Shown: piece by piece, positions 26,658-34,784 of the stretch | How positions within the stretch are numbered: position 1 is the stretch's first letter | Layout of the letters: every line of letters starts with the position of its first letter | DNA from: Putridiphycobacter roseus | GTDB taxonomy: Bacteria > Bacteroidota > Bacteroidia > Flavobacteriales_D > Crocinitomicaceae | Direction: 5' to 3' | Assembly (NCBI RefSeq): GCF_003234935.1 | Contig: NZ_QKSB01000010.1 | Coordinates: 1 to 64,000 of the forward strand | Length of the DNA stretch: 64,000 nt | The notes under the pieces: generated by a model | Seen by the model: the letters and a program-made list of their open reading frames with translations, nothing else | What the model was told of the DNA's origin: nothing | Database searches by the model: none | Made by a program: the position numbers and the translations under genes

Positions 26658-27581
26658 GTGTTAAGCAAAATACTATATTACGGCATTCTTCTCCCCCTCT
26701 CCTATCTCCCTTTAGGTTTGTTATACTTACTGTTCAAACCAGTTTTTTGGGTCTTATACTACGTGGTTGGCTATAGAAAAAAAGTAGTAGAAAAAAACAT
26801 TGCGCAATCCCTTCCTGAAAAAACGCTTTCGGAACGAAAACAAATTATTCGAGACTTTTATTTATTCTTAACCCAATTGTTGGCGGAATCTATAAAAAAC
26901 CTAAGTATCTCAAAGAAAAACCTCACTAAAAGACTAACGGTTAAAAATCCAGAGTTGATGGAAAAGTTGTATCAGGAAGGAAAATCAGTCATATTCTTGT
27001 CGGCACATTATAACAACTGGGAATTCTTAATCACTGCACAAAACATCATTTTTCCACACCAAGCAATTGGAATCGGCACCCCTTTAAGTAATTCATTTTT
27101 TAATACAAAAATAAATAAAAGGCGGGCAAGATTTGGGATGGCAATTGCCAATGCCAATGATTACAAAGCCATTTTAAGCGCGCACTCAAAAACACCCACA
27201 GCCACCTTAATGCTGGGTGACCAAGCACCAAATCACGTTGAAAATTCTTATTGGACTGAATTTCTTCATCAAAAAACACCCTTCTTTTTTGGCGCAGAAA
27301 TAATGGCTAACCAAAACCAATCGGCTGTGGTTTATGGCACTTTACAAAAGGTGAAAAAAGGATATTATCAATTAGAATTAAAATTAATCACGGCATCTCC
27401 AAATGATGAGAAATACGGCATGATTACCCAGGAATACGCAGATTTATTAGCACAAGATATTCAACATGAACCCTCGAAATGGTTGTGGTCGCATAAACGT
27501 TGGAAAAGACAAATACCAGAAAATTTAACCGCAGTTCAATTTTCACATCAACAAAGGTTTGAAGACAAGTTCAGAAATTAA
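26658..27581 (+). CDS. LpxL/HtrB-like lipid A acyltransferase
   Basis: The 307-residue protein has an N-terminal membrane anchor (residues 6-35) and the acyltransferase HX4E motif, HYNNWE, at residues 117-122. Further landmarks are TLMLGDQAPN and KTPFFFGAEIMA, both typical of Kdo2-lipid A lauroyl/myristoyl transferases. It adds a secondary acyl chain to lipid A on the inner face of the cytoplasmic membrane. The start is GTG. The next usable start lies well inside the anchor, so GTG is kept although the -7 element is only four bases away. The 3' end overlaps the convergent DinB gene by four bases. Confidence 0.88.
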   Translation: MLSKILYYGILLPLSYLPLGLLYLLFKPVFWVLYYVVGYRKKVVEKNIAQSLPEKTLSERKQIIRDFYLFLTQLLAESIKNLSISKKNLTKRLTVKNPELMEKLYQEGKSVIFLSAHYNNWEFLITAQNIIFPHQAIGIGTPLSNSFFNTKINKRRARFGMAIANANDYKAILSAHSKTPTATLMLGDQAPNHVENSYWTEFLHQKTPFFFGAEIMANQNQSAVVYGTLQKVKKGYYQLELKLITASPNDEKYGMITQEYADLLAQDIQHEPSKWLWSHKRWKRQIPENLTAVQFSHQQRFEDKFRN

Positions 27582-28156
27582 CCATTAATTTTCGTCAATG
27601 CATTTTTTGCTTGAAAGATGTGCCTTTCGTTATGGTACACCATAAACAACAAAGCGTCCCCAATATTTAATTTTACAACAGGTCTTAAAGACAAGGGTAC
27701 TTTTGTTTTTCTTAAATCAATCGTTTCCGCATCTTTTAGCAGATCAATAAATTCTCGGTTGTGTGCTAAATACTCTGTTAAAACATTTTCTGTACTTAAA
27801 GATTTATTCACTAATGGGTTATAATCTTTTGGCGACTTTAATTTACGTTTTACATTTTTTACCTTGCCTAATTTTACCGAACGATAAACTGCTTTACCCA
27901 ATGGACTACTGATAAAATGAGTCCCCGGCTCAATAAACCGCGAGTTGGTAATTCTTCCTTTTAAAACTGGAATATAATACCGGTAATAAGCATTCAAATG
28001 TTCAATGCATTGTGCCGCACTCCAACTGCGTTCATTAGGTTGTTCGTTTAAATCTTCGACTGTTTGATTTAAAAAATTTTCAGTAACTTCTTGAGTGAAC
28101 CCATTCGTTAAAATGGCTATGCGCTTCAATAATACTTCAACTGCGATTCTTTTCAT
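27578..28156 (-). CDS. DinB superfamily protein
   Basis: This is a four-helix-bundle protein of the DinB/YfiT type. Landmarks are RSWSAAQCIEHLNAYYRYY with the first metal histidine, then a late YHNERHIFQAKN supplying two more, and a middle PSPxGKA-like region (SSPLGKAVYRSVKLGKVKN). Many members bind a divalent metal and act as thiol transferases. The specific role here is unknown. The frame extends nine bases upstream to a TTG, but a TAACTTTG promoter element just ahead favours the ATG at 28156 (192 residues). Confidence 0.85.
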   Translation of the reverse strand: MKRIAVEVLLKRIAILTNGFTQEVTENFLNQTVEDLNEQPNERSWSAAQCIEHLNAYYRYYIPVLKGRITNSRFIEPGTHFISSPLGKAVYRSVKLGKVKNVKRKLKSPKDYNPLVNKSLSTENVLTEYLAHNREFIDLLKDAETIDLRKTKVPLSLRPVVKLNIGDALLFMVYHNERHIFQAKNALTKING

Positions 28157-28172
28157 GACAAACAACTTAAAA

Positions 28173-28180
28173 CAAAGTTA
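28173..28180 (-). promoter_or_regulatory. -7 promoter element TAACTTTG for the DinB gene
   Basis: This is an exact TAnnTTTG match on the minus strand, 16 bases before the ATG at 28156. It supports that start over the upstream TTG. Confidence 0.55.
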
Positions 28181-28231
28181 ATTTTTTTCAACATAATGGC
28201 TCGTATTTTTATAAGAATAATTCTGTTTAAA

Positions 28232-28263
28232 TTGGTCTAACCGAAGATTATTAACTAAATTTC
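28232..28263 (+). promoter_or_regulatory. probable promoter of the transporter-ATPase gene
   Basis: TTG (28232-28234) and TAAATTTC (28256-28263, seven of eight positions of TAnnTTTG) are 21 bases apart. The ATG follows 24 bases later. Confidence 0.4.
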
Positions 28264-28287
28264 ATTTTTTTCTTCTGAAAATTAATT

Positions 28288-31200
28288 ATGAGCGAACAAA
28301 AGAAGTTTGGAACATTTGCTGGGGTATTCACTCCTTCTATATTAACCATTTTAGGAGTAATGCTATACCTACTTTTTGGAAAAGTAGTAGGAAATGCAGG
28401 TCTAGGTGGTACGATTATTATTATCATAATCGCCCACATCATATCCATATCAACGGGGTTAAGTGTATCTTCTATAGCCACAGATAAAAAAGTAGGTGCA
28501 GGTGGCGTGTACTATGTTTTATCCCGAAGTCTTGGCTTACCTATCGGAGGAGCCTTGGGCATTACCCTTTTTGTTGCTACTGCAATAAGTATTGCGCTCT
28601 ACATGGTCGGTTTTGCTGAAGTTTTCAACTCCATTCTTGACATCAATTTTGTGGAAATAAAGCAGGTAGTCAACGACCAAGAAGTTAAATCCTACCTTGT
28701 AAATGATAGCCAATCTTTTTTTAATGGTTGGTCCGACATTGATTTGATACGTTTCACAGGTACAATTGGCTTAATACTTCTAACAGTTATCGCTTTAATC
28801 AGCACCTCAATCGCTATAAAAACGCAATTTATTATATTAATTTTAATTGTTCTTTCATTGGTAGCCATAGCTTTTGGCGATCCAAGTCTGGCCACAGTAT
28901 TTACTAAGTCCGCAGTAAACCCTGCCAATCGTCTAGATTATTTTGAAGCATTTGCTTTATTCTTCCCCGCTGTTACGGGTTTTACCGCCGGTGTTGCCAT
29001 GTCTGGTGATTTAAAAAATCCAAAAAAATCTATCCCAATCGGTACCATGCTTGCCATTGCTGTTGGTTTTGTTGTCTACATGTTAGTCGCCATATTTTTA
29101 TTCTATAATTTTTCAAGCGAAACGCTCATAGAAAATACCAACCTACTTTATGAAATAACCTTATACGGCGGTATTTTTGTCATTCTCGGTGCTATTGGTG
29201 CCACACTTTCTTCTGCCATTGGCGGGATTTTAGGGGCTCCCCGTATTCTTCAAGCCATGTCGGTTGACAAAATTACACCCAAATTATTTGCCAAAGGAGT
29301 AGGAAAAGAAAAGGAACCAAGAAATGCACTTTTATTGACCGTTTTTATTGCTGAAAGTGGTGTCTTAATTGGACAATTAGAAGTCATTGCTGTAATTTTA
29401 ACCGTCTTTTATTTGGCTGCTTACGGTTTTATCAATTTATCTTTTTTCCTTGAAAGTTGGGCAAGTGCAGACTTTAACCCTAGTTTCAAAGTCAATAAAT
29501 GGTTTGGATTAATCGGGTTTATTGCCACATTTACGATAATGTCACAAATCAGTATATTGTCCATGATTCTCGCTTTGGTCATTATTTCAGGCATATACCT
29601 TTACCTTAATAATAAACAAGTTTCCCTAGGCACAGGAGATATATGGCAATCGGTCTGGTCGACGATTGTTAAAAAAGGATTAAGGAAGATGGAGACCTCT
29701 AACGACCATAAAAGAAACTGGAAACCAAATATTCTTTTATTTAGTGGTGGAAATGAATCTAGGGATAAATACATTGAATTCAGTAAAGCGATAGCCGGAC
29801 AAACGGGAATCATTACTAATTTTGATTTGATTGAAAACAAGGAGGCAAAAGTATTATTTCCAAAACATAAACAATGCGTCAAAGATGAGGAACTAGAGAA
29901 ATACGGCATATTTGGTAAACAGATTGAAGTACAGAATGAATTTAAGGGGATTGAAAGTATTGCTTCTACTTTTGGCTTTTCGGGAATTGAACCCAATACC
30001 ATATTAATGCAATGGCCTGGAGAAACCAAAGACCCTGTTTGGTTTACCGATATGACCCAAAAATTATTTGACCTAGATTTTAATGTATTGTATTTAGACT
30101 ATGACAAGCGTTGGGGATTTAGAAAGAAAGAAACTATTGATTTATGGTGGAGAAGTGTTGGCAATAATGCTGAATTGATGCTTAGCTTAGTTAAATTTAT
30201 CAGTCATTCTACAGATTGGGCAAAAGCAAATATTCGCGTATTATTGGTCAATGATACAAATACAGAAAATCAAATTATTGAAAATAGAATACAACAAGTA
30301 GTAGACCAATTCAGGGTAAAAGCCAAAATAAAAATAATCTCCAACCGATTGGACCAAATTCCAATTTATGAATTAATGAAAATGCACTCTTCTGAAGCTG
30401 ACTTAGTGTTTGTTGGTATTCCTGAAATTGAAGCGCCTGACCAATTTATTAAAGAAACCAATGAACTGATCAACACCATTGGCACCACTTTACTGGTAAA
30501 AGCTTCTAGTCAGTTTGAAGAGACAGATTTAAAAGTAGAAACCATTGAATTAAATTACGAAACAGTTGCCATTACCGATTCCAAATTAATTCCCTTGACT
30601 GCTTTTGAAGACGCAAAACTGAATGAGGCCATTGTACAAATAGACAACCTATGGGGAGAAGTATATAAAACAGCATTGAATGACAGTATTGATCGTATTG
30701 CCATGTTTCACTTTAAACAAGTTGCAAAAATAAATACAAAAATTCAAGCCTTTATTAAAAATGTTACCACAAATCCTGGCATGGATTTTTGGATAGAAAT
30801 TCAACAATTATTAACACAAATCAACACGATTTATGAAGATGATATGAAGTTTCAACTCCCTGAATTCTATCAGGATTTTGATCAGTCATTTGCGGCATAT
30901 ATTGCGCAAAAGGAAGAATCTATTTATGAAGTACCTAAAAAAATTCGCCTCAGCAAAAGAAAAGACAATAAGGGAGCGTATGTGCATAAACCAAAAAAAA
31001 TTGCTTGGAATAAGCAAATAGAAAGGTTATGGAATACAAAAGGAAAATTGAATTTACAAAGCAACATACAAGAATTCGGTTATCAGAACTATATTTTATT
31101 ACACCAAAGTAAAAATTTAATTCACCAAGAGTTAAAAAAGCTAGTCCATCAAATAGAAAGTGGCGCCCAACTTACCAGCAATTTTGAGAAAAGTTTTACC

Positions 31201-33381
31201 ACAATAAATGAAAAAATAAACGAAAATATCTCTCAACTTGGAATTTCATTGTACAAGCAAATAAGGAGTGCTGATCGTGCTTTACTTAATAAGCTAGGTG
31301 GGATTCTTGAAAAGACGAGTTTTAGAAGAGAAATCCAAGAACGCCTCCCCTATTTAAACCGTCGTGAAGAAAAGCAATTACAAAATAGCTTGCGCAATTA
31401 CTCTGGTTATTGGCAAAGAAACATGGTATTGTTTAGTTTAAACATGCAGGCAGACATTTATTTAATTCAATTTTTGGTTAAAATTGATCACCTAGTAGGC
31501 AATATTAAAGAAAGAGCAGCAACAGATTACATAGTAGAATTAAATAAAAATATAGCCGTAATTCAGTCTAATGTAGCTACCATAAAAGACCTAATAAATA
31601 CCAATAAAAAAGGTGCATTAAGTCAATACCAACCCAAATTGACTGCGGATGTTTATTTTAACCTAGATGGTATTGTTCAATATGTACTTGACTTTATACA
31701 AAATGGGCTTGAAAAAATTCCTGAAGAAGTGGTTTTAATGAAAGCGAATTCAGTAAATAGTATTCGTAACATTCAAGAAAAAGAAGTCGGAACCATACAA
31801 GTTCAACTCGACGACATCAGTGATTATTTGACTAAGATAAACTTTTATAAACCGTTTAAAGATATCGTTTCAAACTATATTAATCAGTTAAAAAAAATAA
31901 TCTCTACTGCATTAAATGGGGTTTACAAATTACAAAATGAATTAGAAAACTATGCAAAGACCAATCAGACTGAAGGATTAAATGCTGCGCTTGAAGCATT
32001 AAGTGTAGATTGTGAGTCCTGTAATTTAGCTTTCCAAACCACGCACCAAGCCTTTGCTTTAGAGTTAGATAATTTAAAGGTGCAATTAGCAGATGTATTA
32101 AACATCAATAAAATAATAGAACAGTACGAAATTATTTACCCCCAAGCCAAATTAGAATCTAAAGGAAATAAAATTAAGGGGCAGATTAAACAGTACCAAA
32201 ATAAAATTGGTGGCTTTCTAAACAAAACTGTTTCTAAACTTATACAAAGAAAAGAGGATAGTGAAAAAATTGCAAATGTGGATAAATTCAGCCATGTTTT
32301 AAGTCCGATTAGCATTTACCAAAACTTTATTGCGCAGTTTAGTATCAAGCCGCAAGTTCAGATTAATTTACCATTTTATTACGACCAATTGTTTTCTGGA
32401 AAATACTATTCCGATACAGAAATCATTGAAAATAGAACAAATGAAGTAGCACTCATAAAAAATGGGTTACAAAAAATTGATGAAGGAGTTTCAGGTGGAA
32501 TATTAATCCTTGGAGAAAGTCTTTCCGGAAAATCTTATGTGGCCAACCACATTATTCACCAAGTATTAAAAGATGCGGACGCTTATCGATTAAGACCCCT
32601 AGGGCAAAAGAGGAAAGAAAATGCTTCCATTTTGCGAATTATACAAACTGCTACAGGAATTCAAGACTCCATGTCGGGTATTATGCATCAATTAAAACCA
32701 AAAAGTATTTTCTTTATAGAAGACATTGAAACCTGGTTTTTAAATACAGAAAATGGGAGTAAGTTATTGAATGAGTTAAGCAATTTAATGCACCAATATG
32801 GGAGTATGCATTACTTTATACTTACGGGTAATATTTTTGCTTATGGGTCGATTAAAAAGCATGCTACTATCAACCACCATATCATTGCAAGTATTGTTTT
32901 AAATCCTTTAACTAGTTCTGAAATTAAAAAAGTAATAGAAACTAGACATCATTTAGGCAGTATGAATTACATTTATAAAACGATTCCTGAAAATTATTTG
33001 TCCGATTCAAAGAAAGCAAAATTAATGCAACGATTTTATCAAAATGCAAAGGGAAATGTTGGAATGGCTTTAAAATATTGGATTAGTAGTATTGAAAGTG
33101 TAGATGAAAATAACATTGTTATTTCACCAGTTCCAGCAGCGGTATTACCCCCATTTCCAGACGAAGTATGGCAAAGTATGATCTATCAGTTTCAGTTACA
33201 CAAAAGACTATCTAGAAACGATTTAAATGCCATCTATGGAGACAGTAATAAAGTCTGGATCTACAGACATTTAATTCTGTTAGAAAAAGCAGGATTAATA
33301 AAAAATATTGAAAAAGATTTATTTGAAATGCCTTCCAGTATTCGTTTTTTCATTGAAAAGAAATTATATGTCAACAATTGA
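28288..33381 (+). CDS. SLC12/APC-type ion cotransporter fused to an AAA+/STAND-like ATPase and winged helix, 1697 aa
   Basis: One uninterrupted frame holds several parts. Residues 10-440 are about twelve membrane helices of an APC-fold permease, opening with PSILTILGVMLYLLFGKVVG, as in cation-chloride cotransporters. Residues about 476-760 match the cytoplasmic tail of SLC12-type transporters (WKPNILLFSGG, SEADLVFVGIPE). Residues about 770-1380 are long charged helices with no domain I know. Residues about 1395-1600 are a P-loop ATPase: Walker A GESLSGKS (1409-1416), Walker B-like IFFIED (1474-1479), sensor-1-like FILTGN (1510-1515) and the lid-like GNVGMALKYW (1589-1598). Residues 1625-1690 resemble a winged helix. 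I infer an ion transporter gated by its own ATPase. An MscS-like gene overlaps the end. Confidence 0.85.
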   Translation: MSEQKKFGTFAGVFTPSILTILGVMLYLLFGKVVGNAGLGGTIIIIIIAHIISISTGLSVSSIATDKKVGAGGVYYVLSRSLGLPIGGALGITLFVATAISIALYMVGFAEVFNSILDINFVEIKQVVNDQEVKSYLVNDSQSFFNGWSDIDLIRFTGTIGLILLTVIALISTSIAIKTQFIILILIVLSLVAIAFGDPSLATVFTKSAVNPANRLDYFEAFALFFPAVTGFTAGVAMSGDLKNPKKSIPIGTMLAIAVGFVVYMLVAIFLFYNFSSETLIENTNLLYEITLYGGIFVILGAIGATLSSAIGGILGAPRILQAMSVDKITPKLFAKGVGKEKEPRNALLLTVFIAESGVLIGQLEVIAVILTVFYLAAYGFINLSFFLESWASADFNPSFKVNKWFGLIGFIATFTIMSQISILSMILALVIISGIYLYLNNKQVSLGTGDIWQSVWSTIVKKGLRKMETSNDHKRNWKPNILLFSGGNESRDKYIEFSKAIAGQTGIITNFDLIENKEAKVLFPKHKQCVKDEELEKYGIFGKQIEVQNEFKGIESIASTFGFSGIEPNTILMQWPGETKDPVWFTDMTQKLFDLDFNVLYLDYDKRWGFRKKETIDLWWRSVGNNAELMLSLVKFISHSTDWAKANIRVLLVNDTNTENQIIENRIQQVVDQFRVKAKIKIISNRLDQIPIYELMKMHSSEADLVFVGIPEIEAPDQFIKETNELINTIGTTLLVKASSQFEETDLKVETIELNYETVAITDSKLIPLTAFEDAKLNEAIVQIDNLWGEVYKTALNDSIDRIAMFHFKQVAKINTKIQAFIKNVTTNPGMDFWIEIQQLLTQINTIYEDDMKFQLPEFYQDFDQSFAAYIAQKEESIYEVPKKIRLSKRKDNKGAYVHKPKKIAWNKQIERLWNTKGKLNLQSNIQEFGYQNYILLHQSKNLIHQELKKLVHQIESGAQLTSNFEKSFTTINEKINENISQLGISLYKQIRSADRALLNKLGGILEKTSFRREIQERLPYLNRREEKQLQNSLRNYSGYWQRNMVLFSLNMQADIYLIQFLVKIDHLVGNIKERAATDYIVELNKNIAVIQSNVATIKDLINTNKKGALSQYQPKLTADVYFNLDGIVQYVLDFIQNGLEKIPEEVVLMKANSVNSIRNIQEKEVGTIQVQLDDISDYLTKINFYKPFKDIVSNYINQLKKIISTALNGVYKLQNELENYAKTNQTEGLNAALEALSVDCESCNLAFQTTHQAFALELDNLKVQLADVLNINKIIEQYEIIYPQAKLESKGNKIKGQIKQYQNKIGGFLNKTVSKLIQRKEDSEKIANVDKFSHVLSPISIYQNFIAQFSIKPQVQINLPFYYDQLFSGKYYSDTEIIENRTNEVALIKNGLQKIDEGVSGGILILGESLSGKSYVANHIIHQVLKDADAYRLRPLGQKRKENASILRIIQTATGIQDSMSGIMHQLKPKSIFFIEDIETWFLNTENGSKLLNELSNLMHQYGSMHYFILTGNIFAYGSIKKHATINHHIIASIVLNPLTSSEIKKVIETRHHLGSMNYIYKTIPENYLSDSKKAKLMQRFYQNAKGNVGMALKYWISSIESVDENNIVISPVPAAVLPPFPDEVWQSMIYQFQLHKRLSRNDLNAIYGDSNKVWIYRHLILLEKAGLIKNIEKDLFEMPSSIRFFIEKKLYVNN

Positions 33382-34216
33382 TACCCTTATCCCTTTAAAT
33401 AGTGACAGCATTCCTGCAATACAGCAGACGGTTCCACCTATTGTAATCAACGTGCGCGATACCATCATTAACCAAATCACCACGAACAGCAGTCCGCTAA
33501 CTACCGACCATATGACCATGGACTGGGACCTCAGTGTGTCATTTTGGTTGATTCTTTTAATTACCGGTATGGGACTGGCTGTATTTTTTGGAATTGCCTT
33601 CCTTAAAAAATATATTTTACCCATACTAAAATCGAAATTTAAGGCCGATAAAGTCAAAATACTTTGGGGCAGAATAAGCATGATGATTTGGCTACTATTT
33701 GGACTTTTTTCGGTCTATTTATTGTTAAAATCAAGTATCATTTTAACCAGTATTTTATTGGTTCTAACTTTTGCCCTGTTCCATCAATTCTTTATTGACT
33801 TTTTTATAGGTTTATACTTTAAATTCGAACACCAAATTAAGGTCAACGATCACTTTAGACTCGACGCCATGGAAGGTGAAATAGTAGCCTTTAAAAACAG
33901 GCATTTACAACTGGTTAACAACAAGCAAGAGCAGCTTTTAATCCCTTATAGGAACCTATTAAAGCAACCTATTATTATTACCAAACAAGTGGAAAACTTA
34001 GCACAAAAAACAATCGTCCTTACATTGACTGGTGAAGTGGGTAATAATTTATTGCGATTAAATACCTTAATGGAAATGTGTCCTTGGATTTATAATCCCA
34101 ATCACTACAACATTACACAACAAGAAAATGACACTTATCAAGTTACAGTAAGGGCCAAGGAAATATTTACGTTCAGTAAAATTGAAGCCTATTTAAAAGA
34201 CAAATTAGGTGAATAA
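33368..34216 (+). CDS. small MscS-like mechanosensitive channel protein, 282 aa
   Basis: Three hydrophobic segments (about residues 54-78, 103-121 and 122-150) lead into an MscS-type beta domain: FIDFFIGLYFKFEHQIKVNDHF, then MEGEIVAFKNRHLQL and LLIPYRNLLKQP, in the place of the family's GxVxxI...iPN motif. A periplasmic Ser/Thr-rich N-terminal stretch of about 50 residues has no clear signal. The ATG at 33368 overlaps the last 14 bases of the transporter-ATPase gene, so translation is coupled. A longer frame from 33308 exists, but that extension lies inside the upstream gene. It probably releases ions or small solutes under membrane tension. Confidence 0.75.
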   Translation: MSTIDTLIPLNSDSIPAIQQTVPPIVINVRDTIINQITTNSSPLTTDHMTMDWDLSVSFWLILLITGMGLAVFFGIAFLKKYILPILKSKFKADKVKILWGRISMMIWLLFGLFSVYLLLKSSIILTSILLVLTFALFHQFFIDFFIGLYFKFEHQIKVNDHFRLDAMEGEIVAFKNRHLQLVNNKQEQLLIPYRNLLKQPIIITKQVENLAQKTIVLTLTGEVGNNLLRLNTLMEMCPWIYNPNHYNITQQENDTYQVTVRAKEIFTFSKIEAYLKDKLGE

Positions 34217-34784
34217 GAATTATTTAACCAATAGAAAGACACTACTTTTTTAAATTTTAAGGCGGGTATTTCTACATGAAAAATGGCCTAGTTTAATTGC
34301 AATAGCTACTTTTTAAAAGGACTTAAAATACCCACAGATAAAATTGCTCCTAATGGCCTTGCACATCACTTAAAATCGAATCCTGAACTGTTTTATAAAA
34401 TAGTTTATACGCAACTTACTTTTTCTTCTTTGCGTAAAAAAAATAATAAAAGGAGATCCATTTGGTCCCGCCTTTTAGACTTAATTTCTATATCTTCCAT
34501 CCTGCAATTAGAAATTCACTTAGGGAAGAATGCCTTTTATTTCGAGGGAATATATTTTACCTACCCAATTCTTATGCAGTCCTTCTGTTAAACCATAAAG
34601 TTTAAATTCAATAGTACGCGAACAGCATACAAGACAAGCAAAATAAAATACCTAAATTAATAGGCATTTCAATTATTAATCCGCGCACAACTCTCCTATT
34701 TTAGTTCAAAAAGAACCGTAGATTTTACCAAGGTTAAATACATAAAACTGTACAAACCTGTACTATTCTAAAGTTAAAACCTGC
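34217..34784. other. 568-base intergenic region with an orphan open frame
   Basis: There is no recognised gene. On the plus strand 34292-34591 stays open for 99 codons between TAG and TAA but has no start codon before its last few residues. The peptide contains SIWSRLLDLISISSILQLEI and matches nothing I know. It could be a gene remnant or chance. I see no terminator hairpin after the MscS-like gene and no exact -7 element in the stretch. Confidence 0.5.

Noticed and set aside
29601..30029. A 142-codon minus-strand frame inside the transporter-ATPase gene
   Set aside because: The plus frame is continuous and has clear family motifs here. The reverse frame is an antisense shadow without recognisable features.
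33308..33367. Twenty-residue upstream extension of the MscS-like protein
   Set aside because: It lies wholly inside the ATPase coding sequence and adds no signal or domain. The ATG at 33368 fits an overlapping stop-start arrangement.
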